Of a stretch of 64,000 nucleotides of DNA, positions 54,047 through 63,777 are shown in pieces; positions within the stretch are counted from its first letter, which is position 1, and each line of letters opens with the position of its first letter. The DNA is from Rhodobacteraceae bacterium LNNU 3342 (lineage in GTDB: Bacteria > Pseudomonadota > Alphaproteobacteria > Rhodobacterales > Rhodobacteraceae): NCBI GenBank assembly GCA_008711135.1, contig VUAW01000001.1:558001-622000 (forward strand), in the 5' to 3' direction. The translations under genes and the position numbers were made by a program. Under the pieces are notes generated by a model, which made no database searches, had not been told where the DNA came from, and was given only the letters and a program-made list of their open reading frames with translations.

Positions 54047-56382
54047 ACCACCTCCTTCAGAAGCGCACGCAGGTTGGCATCCAGATGCACGCCCCGATAA
54101 TGCCCTGCGATCCGTGCCTGTCCTGCCGCTGCCATCTGCCGGCACAGGCTGTCGCTACCCGCCAGCCGGCGCATCCTGTCGGCAAGGGCCGCCACATCAT
54201 CCGGCGCAACGGAAAAGCCCTCAACGCCATCCCGCACCACCTCGGGCGCGGCGCCTTCGGTGCTGCAGATCACCGGCAGGCCGTGCGCCCAGGCCTCCAG
54301 ATACACGATCCCGAACCCCTCCTTGCTTGACGGCAGCACGAAAACCCGCGCCCCAAGGTAAAGCCGCCGCAGTTCGGCATCGCTCACCCGCCCGGCAAAG
54401 CGCACCCTGCCATCCAGACCCAGTTCCCGCGCCAGTGCCTCCAGTTCCGGTCGCAGGGGTCCGTCGCCAACGATGGTCAGCCGCTCCCCGGGCAGAAGGG
54501 CGAGCGCCTGCAGCACCTTGTCCAGATGCTTGGCCCGGTCATGCCCGGCCAGCCGCGTGACCGCCAGAAAGCCTGTCCGCGATCCTTCCGCCCCCGTGAC
54601 AACGCCGTCGATCGTGTTCGGAAAGACCGTGAAGCACCCCGTCGGCAGGCCGTAGACCTGCGCCATCCGCTGGGCGGTGAAGCCACTGACAGCGGCGATC
54701 CGATCGCAGGACCGCAGCATCCACGCTTCGAACAGGCGCGGCTTGCGATATGCCCGCTCCCCCCAGACCTCGATCCCGTGGGCGAACAGGACGAGCCGCA
54801 GCCCCGGGTTCAGCATCCGTGCCAGCCACCCCAGCGGGATCAGGTTGACATGCCCAAGCAAAAGCACATCCGCCCTCAGAACCTCGCGCAGCGTCCGGAA
54901 CAGCGCCTTGAACTGGCGGCCCGGCACCAGCACGATGGGCCGCAGGGCCTTCGGGACCTGATCAGGATCGTCATTACGCAGGATTGCATGGGGTTGCCAG
55001 CCTTCGGCCCCGGTCTGACGGTGCAGGCTGTCAATCAGGCGGCGGTTGAAGCGTTGCAGCCCCCCTGTCTGCGCATAGGTCGTGAGCCCCAGAAACACCA
55101 CGCGCCGCATCCCTCGGCGTGGCAGCACATGGCACAGCGCGTGCCTACAGATCCCCGCCATCAACAGATGCACCATCAGCACCGCCCCCGCGAGCATCGC
55201 CGGCCCGGGCGCAACGGCGGCAGCTGCGACCATAGAAAGGCTCAGCCACAGGAAGATCCGCGCCACCCGCCGATGCGCGTTGACTGCCGCCATGGGCGAA
55301 AACGCTGCGGCCCAAAAAAGCTCTGCCGCCACTGCCCCCGTCAGCAGGCCCGAAAGCATCGAGTCAGGTACCAGCGTACCACCTGACAGATAGGTAACAC
55401 CCAAAGGCAGCACCCATGGCGCCAGCGCCAGATAGGCGCCCAGCCCCAGCAGCGTCAGCCGCAGGTGCAGCCGCCACAGCCTGCGGAACCTTGCGGCATC
55501 CGCCCGCCCACGGGCGAAGCTGTATTCCGGCGTGAAGGAATGGCTCAGCACGTTCGCCCCGGCTACGCCCAGCCGCGCCACCGTGCGCGTCACACCGTAA
55601 AGCGCCACCACCGCCGGCTGCGCCACCGCCGCCAGCAGGATCACCGGCGCCTGAATCAGCAGCGCCTGCGCCAGCGGCACCGCCATGTAGCCCAGCGCTG
55701 GCCCCGCCATCCGCCGCAGCACTGCCCCCTGCGCCTGTTCCATTCCTAGCCGCAGCCAAGGCACCCGCCGCCGCAGCCAAAGCCACAGCGCAACAAGCGC
55801 CACCACCCGCACCGCAAGCCCTGCGCCCGCCGCTTCGGACAGGCCGCCGCCCGCGAGGGCCGTGGCGACGACGGCCGCAGCCTCGGCCAGGCGCGCGGTT
55901 GCAGCGATGAACGTTTCCTCGGCCGCGAAACCCTCGCAGCGCAACCCGGCGCACAGAAGCAGGAACAGCTGATAGATCAGCGCATTGGCCGCCTGCAGCA
56001 TCAACCCCGCCTGCACGACAGATGCAGGCAAATCGCCAAGGTTGAAGACTTCATCCACCGGCACCAGCCAGATCAGCAACAGCGCCAGCGGCAAGACCGC
56101 CCCCAGAATGGCCAGCAACAGCGCAAGAACGCTCTGGTAGCTGCGCAGCGCCGCATCGCGATCGCCGGCAGCGACCTGCATCGCCATCTCGTTCTTGATC
56201 ACGAAGGTAAAGCCAAAGTCGCAGAATGCCAGGCACACGGGCACCGCCGTCAGCAACAACCAGACGCCAAAGGCCTCCAACCCCCAAGCCGCGATCAGCA
56301 GCGGTACCGTGCCCAGTTGCACCGCCAGCGTCACGACCTGCGCATAGCCCTGCGCCGTCAGGTTGCGGGCAATGGCACGCAT
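54043..56382 (-). CDS. Fused Wzx-like flippase and GT4 glycosyltransferase
   Basis: A single 779-residue open frame with two unrelated parts. Residues 1-420 form a membrane protein of the Wzx/MATE-like polysaccharide flippase superfamily, with about ten to twelve helices (NLTAQGYAQVVTLAVQLGTVPLLIAAWG, DFGFTFVIKNEMA). Residues 425-779 form a GT4 enzyme starting MRRVVFLGLTTYAQTGGLQRF and ending with SSKEGFGIVYLEAWAHGLPVIC. No stop separates them. An internal ATG at 55110 begins the second part, but its GAGGG touches the codon, too close for efficient separate initiation. Coupling export of lipid-linked units with an assembly enzyme is plausible. A merged assembly or sequencing error is possible. 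Confidence 0.85.
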   Translation of the reverse strand: MRAIARNLTAQGYAQVVTLAVQLGTVPLLIAAWGLEAFGVWLLLTAVPVCLAFCDFGFTFVIKNEMAMQVAAGDRDAALRSYQSVLALLLAILGAVLPLALLLIWLVPVDEVFNLGDLPASVVQAGLMLQAANALIYQLFLLLCAGLRCEGFAAEETFIAATARLAEAAAVVATALAGGGLSEAAGAGLAVRVVALVALWLWLRRRVPWLRLGMEQAQGAVLRRMAGPALGYMAVPLAQALLIQAPVILLAAVAQPAVVALYGVTRTVARLGVAGANVLSHSFTPEYSFARGRADAARFRRLWRLHLRLTLLGLGAYLALAPWVLPLGVTYLSGGTLVPDSMLSGLLTGAVAAELFWAAAFSPMAAVNAHRRVARIFLWLSLSMVAAAAVAPGPAMLAGAVLMVHLLMAGICRHALCHVLPRRGMRRVVFLGLTTYAQTGGLQRFNRRLIDSLHRQTGAEGWQPHAILRNDDPDQVPKALRPIVLVPGRQFKALFRTLREVLRADVLLLGHVNLIPLGWLARMLNPGLRLVLFAHGIEVWGERAYRKPRLFEAWMLRSCDRIAAVSGFTAQRMAQVYGLPTGCFTVFPNTIDGVVTGAEGSRTGFLAVTRLAGHDRAKHLDKVLQALALLPGERLTIVGDGPLRPELEALARELGLDGRVRFAGRVSDAELRRLYLGARVFVLPSSKEGFGIVYLEAWAHGLPVICSTEGAAPEVVRDGVEGFSVAPDDVAALADRMRRLAGSDSLCRQMAAAGQARIAGHYRGVHLDANLRALLKEVV

Positions 56383-56386
56383 CTGG

Positions 56387-57841
56387 TCAGGCTTCCTTTG
56401 CCCGCTGGCGGGGCTGCCCGAAACGGGCCACCAGCCAGATGGCCGCCACCATCAGCACGAAAGGCCGCAGCCCGAACACCGCCAGCGCATCGATCGTGTA
56501 TTCCGGCAGGACCCAACTGCTGACGCCCAGGAAGATGCCGATCGCGCGGCCCCGCAACGGCCCGAACAAGAGGTTTCCCGCCAGCATCAGCGGCAGCGCA
56601 ACCATCACCGGCATCAGGATGACGCCCGCCATCCCGCCCGCCGCCAGCGCGCTTGCGGCAAAGCCGATCACCGGGCGGGCCGAGTTGCCGTATTGCCGGA
56701 TGCCATATTCCCAAGCCACGAGGTCCGCGCCCACATAGGCCGTCTTGGCCACAAGCGCCGAGGGAAGCACCCCCTCCACCACCTTGGCCAGAAACGGGAT
56801 CGGCCCGATGGCGGGCAAAGCCTCTTGCCCCCGCAGCACCTGATCCACCGGCAGGATCAGCATGAACCGGTCAAGCCCCAAGGTGCTGGGCCAGATGTAA
56901 CTGCCGCTTTCGGACCAGGCATGGGTGAAGCCGGTCAGGAACTGTCCCTCTGCGGCGCGAAGCTCAGCAGCGCTGAACCCGTGCTGGACCAGAATCTCCC
57001 ATCCTAGGGCCATGCGCCCGAACAGGCCCAGTTCAGCAAAGCTGCCGCGCATCAGATGGATGACAGGCGCCGCATACAGCAGAAGAACCGCCGCCAGCCC
57101 CCCACCCGCCAACACGTGCAAAAGGCGTGGCCGCTGACCGAACAGAAAGAAGCCTGCGCCCAGCACAAGCACAAATTCCGCGAGCTCGCGCTTGGTATTG
57201 CTCGCCACCGACAGCAACAGCATTGCCGCCCCGACGCCTACCAGCATCAGGCCGGGACCGTTCCCCGCACCCCGCAGTGCCAAGGCCATCCCCAGCGAAA
57301 GGGCCAAGGTCAGCACGAAAGTCAGGCTGCCGAACCCACCGAACCCCGGCCCCGCATCCAGCACCCCATCCACAAGCCGCGGCCGCAGCGCTACGTGCAG
57401 GCCCACGAACAGCAGGCCTAGCGCGAGCAGCGGAAGAAAGACCCGCCGCTGTAACACAGGATCCTCCAGCCGGTCCGCCAGCGGAAACTGCCGCCCCGCA
57501 GCCACCGCCCGCGCAAGCGCCGAAAGACCCCAGAACATGCCGAAGCCCGCCAACAGAACCGTCGCCGCCTGCTGCGGATGATGCAGGTTCTGCTGCAGCG
57601 GCTGGCCCAGCATCCCCTTGATCCCCAGCGTCAGGCCGCCAGAATAAAGCGCCACCCCGATCACCAGGAAATCACTGAACCAAAGCCGCGCCGCCCTCAG
57701 CCGCACGATCCCCAGCGCCGAGATCAGGGTCATTACTCCAAGCACATAGAGGTCCGATCCGAGCCCGATGTGCCATGCCACCAGCAGCGCCAGAAGCGCC
57801 GCCAGCCCGGCGACGGTGCCCTGACCTGTCACGGCTGCCAT
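56387..57841 (-). CDS. Polysaccharide polymerase-like membrane protein (Wzy candidate)
   Basis: A 484-residue protein with about twelve hydrophobic segments, a mid-sequence charged loop (FGQRPRLLHV to AELRAAEGQFLTGF) and late periplasmic-type loop near DRFMLILPVDQVLRGQEALP. The topology, length and place between a glycosyltransferase and a flippase fit a Wzy-type polymerase, but sequence is highly variable in that class, so it is assigned on context. The ATG at 57841 overlaps the upstream gene's stop by 13 bases. Confidence 0.65.
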   Translation of the reverse strand: MAAVTGQGTVAGLAALLALLVAWHIGLGSDLYVLGVMTLISALGIVRLRAARLWFSDFLVIGVALYSGGLTLGIKGMLGQPLQQNLHHPQQAATVLLAGFGMFWGLSALARAVAAGRQFPLADRLEDPVLQRRVFLPLLALGLLFVGLHVALRPRLVDGVLDAGPGFGGFGSLTFVLTLALSLGMALALRGAGNGPGLMLVGVGAAMLLLSVASNTKRELAEFVLVLGAGFFLFGQRPRLLHVLAGGGLAAVLLLYAAPVIHLMRGSFAELGLFGRMALGWEILVQHGFSAAELRAAEGQFLTGFTHAWSESGSYIWPSTLGLDRFMLILPVDQVLRGQEALPAIGPIPFLAKVVEGVLPSALVAKTAYVGADLVAWEYGIRQYGNSARPVIGFAASALAAGGMAGVILMPVMVALPLMLAGNLLFGPLRGRAIGIFLGVSSWVLPEYTIDALAVFGLRPFVLMVAAIWLVARFGQPRQRAKEA

Positions 57842-59085
57842 TGCACCGCCCCGGTGCCCTTCGCGGCGGTCAGCGCCTCGGCTTCGGCCTCGAACCGCGC
57901 AAGGATCTGCTCCGCAGCCCATCGCTCCTCGGCCCGCTGCCGCGCCGTCAGGCCAAGCGCCGCGGCCGTGGCCGGATCGTCCAGCAGCGCCGCGATCGCC
58001 TCGGCGAATGCTCCTGCGTCACCGGGCGGCACAACGGCGCCACAGCCCTCGACCTCTTGCGAAAGCGTGCTGTCTGCATCTGCGGTGGCAACGACCGGCC
58101 GGCCAGAGGCCAGCATGTTGGTCAGCTTGGACGGCAACACCAGATCCGCTGCGCCCGCGACCTGTGGCAGAAGGTGCACATCCGCCATGGCCAGCAGGGG
58201 CCCAAGCCTGTCCCGTGGTTGCAGGGGATGGAAGCTGACGTTGCCCAAGCCGTCGCACAGCCGCCGAAGTTCGGGCAGGAACGGCCCCTCGCCACAGATC
58301 ACGAAGGCGATGTCGTCCCGATGCGCCAGCAGCCGCGCGGCGTCAGGAATGATCTCCAGCCCCTGCTTGTTCGCGAGGTTGCCGGAATAGAGCGCCACGC
58401 GCGACGCCCTCACCCCCAAGGCCGCGCGCATCGTCGCGCCATCCATGTCCGGCGCGACACCGGACAGATCGGCCCAGTTGCGCAGTTCCCTGGTGCGGAA
58501 GGGCGTCACGCCCTTCTCCCTGATCTTGCGCAGCATCGCAGGCGAGATCGTACTCACGCGGTCGAAACGCCGCAGAACCCAGCTCTCGAACCCGCGCGCC
58601 AGCCGTTCGATCCAACCGCCGGTGGGCAACAGGCCGGTGGCAAAGGCTGCTTCGACCTCAAGATCCTGGACATGCAGCCACGCCTTTGCCCCCGTCACCC
58701 GCGCGATAACCCAGCCCACGGGGGCCGAGATCAGCGAAGGCGCCACCACAAGCACAAGATTGGGCCGTTCCCTTGTTAGCGCCCGGATCATGCCAAGGGC
58801 GCCGGTGACGGCAAAGCTTGCGTGATGCGCGATCCGGCGTGCGCCTGTCGGGCGCCTTGGCACGTAAAGCGGGCAGCGCAGCACCGCCACCCCCGCCTGC
58901 CGATCCCGAGTGAACCGCAAGCGTGAGAACCCCGGAAACACCTTCCAGCCGGGATAGTATGGCTGGGCCGCCACCACCCGTACTGAATGACCCCGGGCCG
59001 CCATCGCCTCTGCCAGATCAGTTGTATAGCGGGCGGTGCCGATCATCTCGGGCGCGTAGTTGATGCCGAGGATCAGGATCCTCAT
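57829..59085 (-). CDS. wcaI: WcaI-like glycosyltransferase family 4
   Basis: A 418-residue GT4 enzyme. [50 protein letters not shown] is the start typical of WcaI from colanic acid clusters, and [19 protein letters not shown] also matches that family; the C-terminal part ends with [19 protein letters not shown]. It probably transfers fucose or another sugar to the lipid-linked intermediate. It is coupled to fcl upstream (ATGA overlap) and to the polymerase candidate downstream. Confidence 0.88.
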   Translation of the reverse strand: MRILILGINYAPEMIGTARYTTDLAEAMAARGHSVRVVAAQPYYPGWKVFPGFSRLRFTRDRQAGVAVLRCPLYVPRRPTGARRIAHHASFAVTGALGMIRALTRERPNLVLVVAPSLISAPVGWVIARVTGAKAWLHVQDLEVEAAFATGLLPTGGWIERLARGFESWVLRRFDRVSTISPAMLRKIREKGVTPFRTRELRNWADLSGVAPDMDGATMRAALGVRASRVALYSGNLANKQGLEIIPDAARLLAHRDDIAFVICGEGPFLPELRRLCDGLGNVSFHPLQPRDRLGPLLAMADVHLLPQVAGAADLVLPSKLTNMLASGRPVVATADADSTLSQEVEGCGAVVPPGDAGAFAEAIAALLDDPATAAALGLTARQRAEERWAAEQILARFEAEAEALTAAKGTGAVQWQP

Positions 59086-60017
59086 GCCTCGGACCCCAGC
59101 CAATCGGCGTAAGTCTGGGTCAGCCCCTCGCGCAGCGGGCGGGCGCGGTTCCAGCCCATACTGTGCAACAGGCTGCAGTCCAGCAGCTTGCGTGGCGTAC
59201 CGTCGGGCTTGGTCGCGTCAAAGCGCAGTGCGGCGCTGAACCCGACCACCTCGGCGATCAGACCGGCAAGATCACGGATCGAAACTTCCTGCCCCGACCC
59301 CACATTCACCGGCACCGGCCCGGAATACCGCTGCAGCAGGAAAACCAGCGCATCGGCCAGATCGTCCACGTGCAGGAACTCCCGCAAGGGGGTGCCGCTG
59401 CCCCAGACCGTGACATGATCAGCCCCTGCCACCTTGGCCTCGTGGAACTTGCGCAGCAGCGCGGGCAACACGTGGCTTGTCGTCAGGTCATAATTGTCGC
59501 CGGGACCATAGAGGTTCGTTGGCTGGGCAGATATGAAATCCGCACCGTATTGCTTGCGGTAGGCCTGACAGAGCTTGATCCCAGCGATCTTCGCGATCGC
59601 ATACCATTCGTTCGTCGGCTCCAGCGGGCCTGTCAGCAGATAATCCTCGCGCAGGGGCTGTGGCGCGAGCTTGGGATAGATGCAGGAGGACCCAAGGAAC
59701 AACAGTTTCTCGACACCGGCAGCATGAGCCGCGTGGATCACGTTCGCCTCGATCATCAGGTTTTCGTACAGGAATTCGGCAGGGCGCGTGTCATTGGCGT
59801 GGATGCCGCCTACCTTGGCCGCAGCTAGAACCACCGCCTGCGGTTGATGTTCAGCCAGCCAGCGCCGCACCGCATGCTGATCGGTCAGGTCACAGTCCTG
59901 CCGGCTGGCAGTCAGAACCTCGCAGTCTTCGGTTGCCAGCCTGCGCACCAAGGCCGAACCGACCATGCCACAATGCCCGGCCACCCAGATGCGCTTACCC
60001 TTCAGCGCATAACTCAT
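59082..60017 (-). CDS. fcl: GDP-L-fucose synthase
   Basis: Fcl (WcaG) epimerises and reduces GDP-4-keto-6-deoxymannose to GDP-L-fucose. The 311-residue SDR protein has [33 protein letters not shown] with the catalytic Ser/Cys, [20 protein letters not shown] (Tyr-x3-Lys) and [10 protein letters not shown]. Its start overlaps the gmd stop by four bases, so the two steps from GDP-mannose are made together. Confidence 0.96.
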   Translation of the reverse strand: MSYALKGKRIWVAGHCGMVGSALVRRLATEDCEVLTASRQDCDLTDQHAVRRWLAEHQPQAVVLAAAKVGGIHANDTRPAEFLYENLMIEANVIHAAHAAGVEKLLFLGSSCIYPKLAPQPLREDYLLTGPLEPTNEWYAIAKIAGIKLCQAYRKQYGADFISAQPTNLYGPGDNYDLTTSHVLPALLRKFHEAKVAGADHVTVWGSGTPLREFLHVDDLADALVFLLQRYSGPVPVNVGSGQEVSIRDLAGLIAEVVGFSAALRFDATKPDGTPRKLLDCSLLHSMGWNRARPLREGLTQTYADWLGSEA

Positions 60018-61108
60018 CCAGAACGATCCCGCCGCGCCGCCTCCTGCTGGAGGGCACAAAGATCGTTCCGGACCATTTCCTCGATCATCTCGGACAGGGT
60101 GCAGGTCGGCTGCCAGCCCAGCCGTTCGCGCGCCTTGGTCGCATCACCGATCAGCAGGGGCACCTCGGTCGGGCGGAAGTAGGTGGGATCAACCTCGACC
60201 AGAACCCGATCGGTGCCGGCCAGCACGGCATGTTCGTCCACCCCGCTGCCGCGCCAGTCCAATTGCATCCCCACCACGGCGAAGGCGGCCTCGACAAAAC
60301 CGCGCACGCTTTGTGTTTCGCCGGTGGCAAGGACGTAATCGTCAGGCTCATCCTGCTGCAGAATACGCCACATCCCTTCGACATAATCGCGCGCGTGGCC
60401 CCAGTCGCGCTGGGCGTCCAGGTTCCCGAGATAGAGCCGGTCCTGAATCCCGCAGCTGATCGCCGCCACCGCGCGGGTGATCTTGCGGGTAACAAAGGTT
60501 TCGCCCCGAAGCGGGCTTTCATGATTGAACAGGATCCCGTTCGAGGCATGCATCCCGTACGCCTCGCGATAATTCACCGTAATCCAATAGGCGTAAAGCT
60601 TGGCCACCGCATAGGGCGACCGCGGGTAGAACGGCGTATCCTCGCGCTGCGGCACCGACCGCACCATCCCGTAAAGCTCGGAGGTAGAGGCTTGGTAGAA
60701 CCGCGTCCGTTCCTCCAACCGCAGTATGCGTAGCGCCTCAAGGATGCGCAGCGTCCCCAGCCCGTCGGCGTTTGCGGTGTATTCCGGCGTCTCGAACGAC
60801 ACCTGCACGTGGGATTGGGCGGCAAGATTGTAGATCTCGTCCGGCTGCACCTCCTGAATCAGGCGGATCAGATTGGTGCTGTCAGTCATGTCGCCATAGT
60901 GTAGGCGGAAACGGACATCCGGCTCGTGCGGGTCCTGGTAAAGATGGTCGATCCGAGCTGAATTGAAAGACGACGCCCGCCGCTTTACCCCATGGACCTC
61001 ATAACCCTTTTCCAGCAGCAACTCGGCCAGATAGGCACCGTCCTGCCCCGTCACGCCCGTGATCAGCGCCCGCTTGCCCTGCCCGGGCAACCCGTCACTC
61101 GCGCGCAT
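60014..61108 (-). CDS. gmd: GDP-mannose 4,6-dehydratase
   Basis: Gmd converts GDP-mannose to GDP-4-keto-6-deoxy-D-mannose. The 364-residue SDR protein has [59 protein letters not shown] and [18 protein letters not shown], all diagnostic. It lies 14 bases overlapped with manC, which provides its substrate, and upstream of fcl. Confidence 0.97.
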   Translation of the reverse strand: MRASDGLPGQGKRALITGVTGQDGAYLAELLLEKGYEVHGVKRRASSFNSARIDHLYQDPHEPDVRFRLHYGDMTDSTNLIRLIQEVQPDEIYNLAAQSHVQVSFETPEYTANADGLGTLRILEALRILRLEERTRFYQASTSELYGMVRSVPQREDTPFYPRSPYAVAKLYAYWITVNYREAYGMHASNGILFNHESPLRGETFVTRKITRAVAAISCGIQDRLYLGNLDAQRDWGHARDYVEGMWRILQQDEPDDYVLATGETQSVRGFVEAAFAVVGMQLDWRGSGVDEHAVLAGTDRVLVEVDPTYFRPTEVPLLIGDATKARERLGWQPTCTLSEMIEEMVRNDLCALQQEAARRDRSG

Positions 61109-62510
61109 AAAGATCCTCGTAGCGCTGGATGTCGTCCTCTCCCAGATAGCTGCCGGTCTGCACCTCGATCAGCACCATGGGCAGCTTGCCGGGATTTTCC
61201 AGCCGGTGAACGGCGCCCAGGGGGATGTAGACGGATTCATTTTCCGCCATCAGCCGCGTCTCGCCGTTCAGCGTGATCTTGGCCGTACCCGACACCACAA
61301 TCCAGTGTTCAGACCGGTGCATGTGACTTTGCAGGCTCAGCACGCCGCCGGGACGCACCACGATGCGCTTGACCTGGAACCGGTCAGAAATGGCAAGGGT
61401 CTCGAACCACCCCCAGGGGCGGTGGTCGCGCGGGAAGCATTCTGCCTGTTTTACCTGCTTCTTCTTGAGCGCGGCCACCGCCACCTTCACATCCTGTGCC
61501 CGATCGCGGGCGGCGATCAGCACGGCATCGGGCATGGCGACAGCGATGATGTCGCGCAGGCCAATGCCCACAAGTTCCAGCCCCTCTGCCTCGGACCGCA
61601 GCAGGCTGTCGCCGCAGTCGATGGCCGTGACGGGGCCTGAGGTCGCAAGCCCCGCGGCATCCGGCCCCATCTCTCGCCAAATCGCGTCCCAGCCGCCCAG
61701 GTCGGACCACCCGGCAGAAAACGGCACTACGGAAAGGTTCGACGCGCGTTCCATCACCGCATAATCGACCGAAATATCTTCCGCCTCCCCCCACGGCCCC
61801 GGGGCGAGCCGCAGAAAGCCAAGATCCGCCCGCCCCTGTTCCAGCGCCGCAGTCACCGGCTGCACAAGATGGGGGGAATGAAGCCGGAATGCCTCGATCA
61901 TCACCCGCGCGGTGGCGAGGAATATTCCAGCGTTCCACAGATGCCGCCCCGACGCAAACATGGCCGCCGCCGCCTCGGCATCCGGTTTCTCGACAAACCG
62001 GGCCAGCGGGCCTGCCTGCCCTTCAATCGACGAGCCGGTCAATTCAAGCCAGCCATAGCCGGTTTCGGCATGAGTGGGCGTGATGCCAAAGGTCACGATC
62101 CGCCCTGCAAGCGCCGCCTGCCGCCCGGCATCCACCGCAAGACGAAAGGCCGCCGCATCCGGCACCACATGGTCTGACGGCGCGATCAGCATCAGCGCAT
62201 CAGGATCATCCTTGGCAAGGTGCAGCGCCGCCGCCAAGATCGCGGGGGCGGTGTTGCGGGCCTCCGGCTCGATCAGGATGGCGCCAGGGTCGATCCCGAC
62301 CGCAAGAAGTTGCTCGCCCACCACAAAGCGGAAATCGGCTGCCGTGACCACAACCGGGGCGGCAAAACCCACCCCCGACAGCCGCCGCGCAGAAGCCTGG
62401 AATAACGTCTCATCACCCAGCAGGGGCACGAACTGCTTTGGATATCCCTTGCGCGACAGGGGCCACAGCCGGGTTCCCGACCCACCGCACAACAGGACAG
62501 GCGTGATCAT
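61095..62510 (-). CDS. manC: Mannose-1-phosphate guanylyltransferase / mannose-6-phosphate isomerase
   Basis: ManC makes GDP-mannose. The 471-residue protein has the pyrophosphorylase start [35 protein letters not shown], and a C-terminal cupin of the type II isomerase ([38 protein letters not shown]). GGGAAG lies seven bases ahead of the ATG at 62510, which I prefer over the one at 62516. It heads the polysaccharide operon. Confidence 0.94.
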   Translation of the reverse strand: MITPVLLCGGSGTRLWPLSRKGYPKQFVPLLGDETLFQASARRLSGVGFAAPVVVTAADFRFVVGEQLLAVGIDPGAILIEPEARNTAPAILAAALHLAKDDPDALMLIAPSDHVVPDAAAFRLAVDAGRQAALAGRIVTFGITPTHAETGYGWLELTGSSIEGQAGPLARFVEKPDAEAAAAMFASGRHLWNAGIFLATARVMIEAFRLHSPHLVQPVTAALEQGRADLGFLRLAPGPWGEAEDISVDYAVMERASNLSVVPFSAGWSDLGGWDAIWREMGPDAAGLATSGPVTAIDCGDSLLRSEAEGLELVGIGLRDIIAVAMPDAVLIAARDRAQDVKVAVAALKKKQVKQAECFPRDHRPWGWFETLAISDRFQVKRIVVRPGGVLSLQSHMHRSEHWIVVSGTAKITLNGETRLMAENESVYIPLGAVHRLENPGKLPMVLIEVQTGSYLGEDDIQRYEDLYARE

Positions 62511-62624
62511 CTGCATCTTCCCTTTTTCCGCGCGCAGGTTTGGGCCGGTACCACAATGGCGTGTCCCGCGGGCCCCAGCCACCCCGGAACGCTGCCATCT
62601 TCAAGACGCAGGAAGGTGAGACTG

Positions 62625-62671
62625 CTGATCAACATCCTGATTCAAACTGAATTTGCTAGAAACTGATCAAC
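62625..62671. promoter_or_regulatory. Repeated TGATCA-containing sites upstream of manC
   Basis: CTGATCAAC occurs at 62625-62633 and again at 62663-62671, each containing the palindrome TGATCA, in an AT-rich stretch (about 62625-62735) quite unlike the flanking sequence. They lie about 115-160 bases upstream of the manC start and could be regulator sites for the exopolysaccharide operon. No regulator is assigned. Confidence 0.35.
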
Positions 62672-62779
62672 CATAAAGTGCATATGATTCATCAAAGCAA
62701 TCAAAAAGTGTGAAGGTCGCCTGCAGTCTAGGAAAATCGCACTTGCACACCGCCTCCCATACCGGATAGACCCAACGGC

Positions 62780-62869
62780 GGAGACGTGGCCGAGTGGTCG
62801 AAGGCACACCCCTGCTAAGGGTGCAGACGGGAAACCGTCTCGAGGGTTCGAATCCCTTCGTCTCCGCCA
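62780..62869 (+). tRNA. tRNA-Ser(GCT)
   Basis: A 90-base class II tRNA with acceptor GGAGACG/CGTCTCC, a long variable arm (GCAGACGGGAAACCGTCTCG), T arm GGGTTCGAATCCC and encoded CCA. The anticodon GCT lies at 62814-62816 in loop CTGCTAA, reading AGC and AGU. The gene borders a gene-poor stretch and a mobile-element-like gene, so it is a likely integration target. Confidence 0.95.
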
Positions 62870-63281
62870 CAAGTCTTTGATGTTCCTGCCACTTATGGAT
62901 TTCACTCACGATTTGGCAGCCTTCCTAGGGTGCGCCGCCGTTACTAAACGGTAACGCCCTCGAATCTCCCATTGCGTCGAGTTGGCAAAGCGGGTGCGCG
63001 CCAAGGCAGACCAAACCTTCCCCAGTTTCCGGCTGCCCCCAGCGCGCTGCTTTTGAGTGTGATGCGGGCCAGGATGCGTGCATCAGCTACGCCTTCCGCG
63101 AAACAAGGGGCTCTGGATCCAGAACTAACCCGCGAGCCCAAGCTTGAAGACAAACTGGGAGCAATGGGATCCTGCGCTCCACTTGTCGGGCAGGCCATAC
63201 ACCAGAATAAAAAAGCGTGATCGGGCCCTCCCAGTTCACCGGTCAGGTTGTTGAGCCAAGCTGAACCGGGGATTGCAGCCG

Positions 63282-63377
63282 ATGACCGGACCAATGATGG
63301 ACCTGCGCCCATTCGCTGTTGAGCGGCTGATGGAGCTGGAGGTCGGCGCCAAGACGGGCGCCGACTACCGAGAGAAG
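63282..63377 (+). pseudogene. Fragment of an IS256-family transposase N-terminus
   Basis: Thirty-two codons starting MTGPMMDLRPFAVERLMELEV and continuing GAKTGADYREK match the first part of IS256-type transposases (MTGAMMDLR...FAAERLMELEVGAKTGAGYGEK), but the stretch between MDLR and FA is missing and the frame leaves the family immediately afterwards. The catalytic DDE region is absent, so it is a relic. Confidence 0.65.
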
Positions 63378-63543
63378 ATAGCCGGCGGTGCGGGCGCTCA
63401 GGTTGCGGCCGCTGCAGATTCAAGCGCTGCGTTGCCTGCAATCAGCAGCATCCCGGTGCGGTGAGACGTATGCGCAGATCCTGCAAATCCTTAGTTCGAG
63501 GAGCCCCAATGGTCACGCGCCTGACGGTACTCCAGAAAATCTG

Positions 63544-63558
63544 CCCCCCCCCCCCCCC
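63544..63558. repeat. Homopolymer run of 15 C
   Basis: Fifteen consecutive C. It is outside any convincing gene, so slippage would not switch a visible protein, and the exact length is prone to sequencing error. Confidence 0.8.
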
Positions 63559-63777
63559 GCTTCATCCTTGTCTACGCCATAACCCAAGCCTTGATTTCGA
63601 GGCTTTCGCTGGACAGCGGCCATTCTTCCATCTCACTGTGTGAGCACTTCTATGTCGGTCAGGATATGGCGGGCCTTCTTGTCTATAACTCCACGCCGCC
63701 CACCGACCGAACCACGGGCGGCCTTCGACTACCAAAACGATGAGGCGCCCAATGGTCGCAAGCGTATGCTAGTCGAG

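Larger units (their letters stand above)
62870..63777. other. Gene-free stretch with mobile-element debris
   Basis: About 900 bases without an intact gene. Contents I can see: a short inverted repeat CGTTAC/GTAACG at 62939-62956, an IS256-type transposase fragment at 63282-63377, and a run of 15 C at 63544-63558. Open frames of 60-165 codons here have no recognisable product and are mostly shadows. The mix of short scraps suggests repeated insertion and decay. Confidence 0.7.

Noticed and set aside
62955-62975. CCCTCGAATCTCCCATTGCGTC as a degenerate copy of the tRNA-Ser 3' end (att site)
   Set aside because: Only partial similarity to the tRNA end, no better than chance given the shared CGAAT core. 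Not enough to call an attachment repeat.
62972-63220. Small 82-codon frame downstream of tRNA-Ser
   Set aside because: No ribosome binding site, no recognisable domain, and a composition like the surrounding debris. Left as non-coding.
62944-63441. 165-codon minus-strand frame in the gap region
   Set aside because: It covers the IS256 relic in antisense and shows no protein family features.
63544-63558. Run of 15 C as a phase-variation switch
   Set aside because: No reading frame with a recognisable product crosses it, so slippage would have no visible target.
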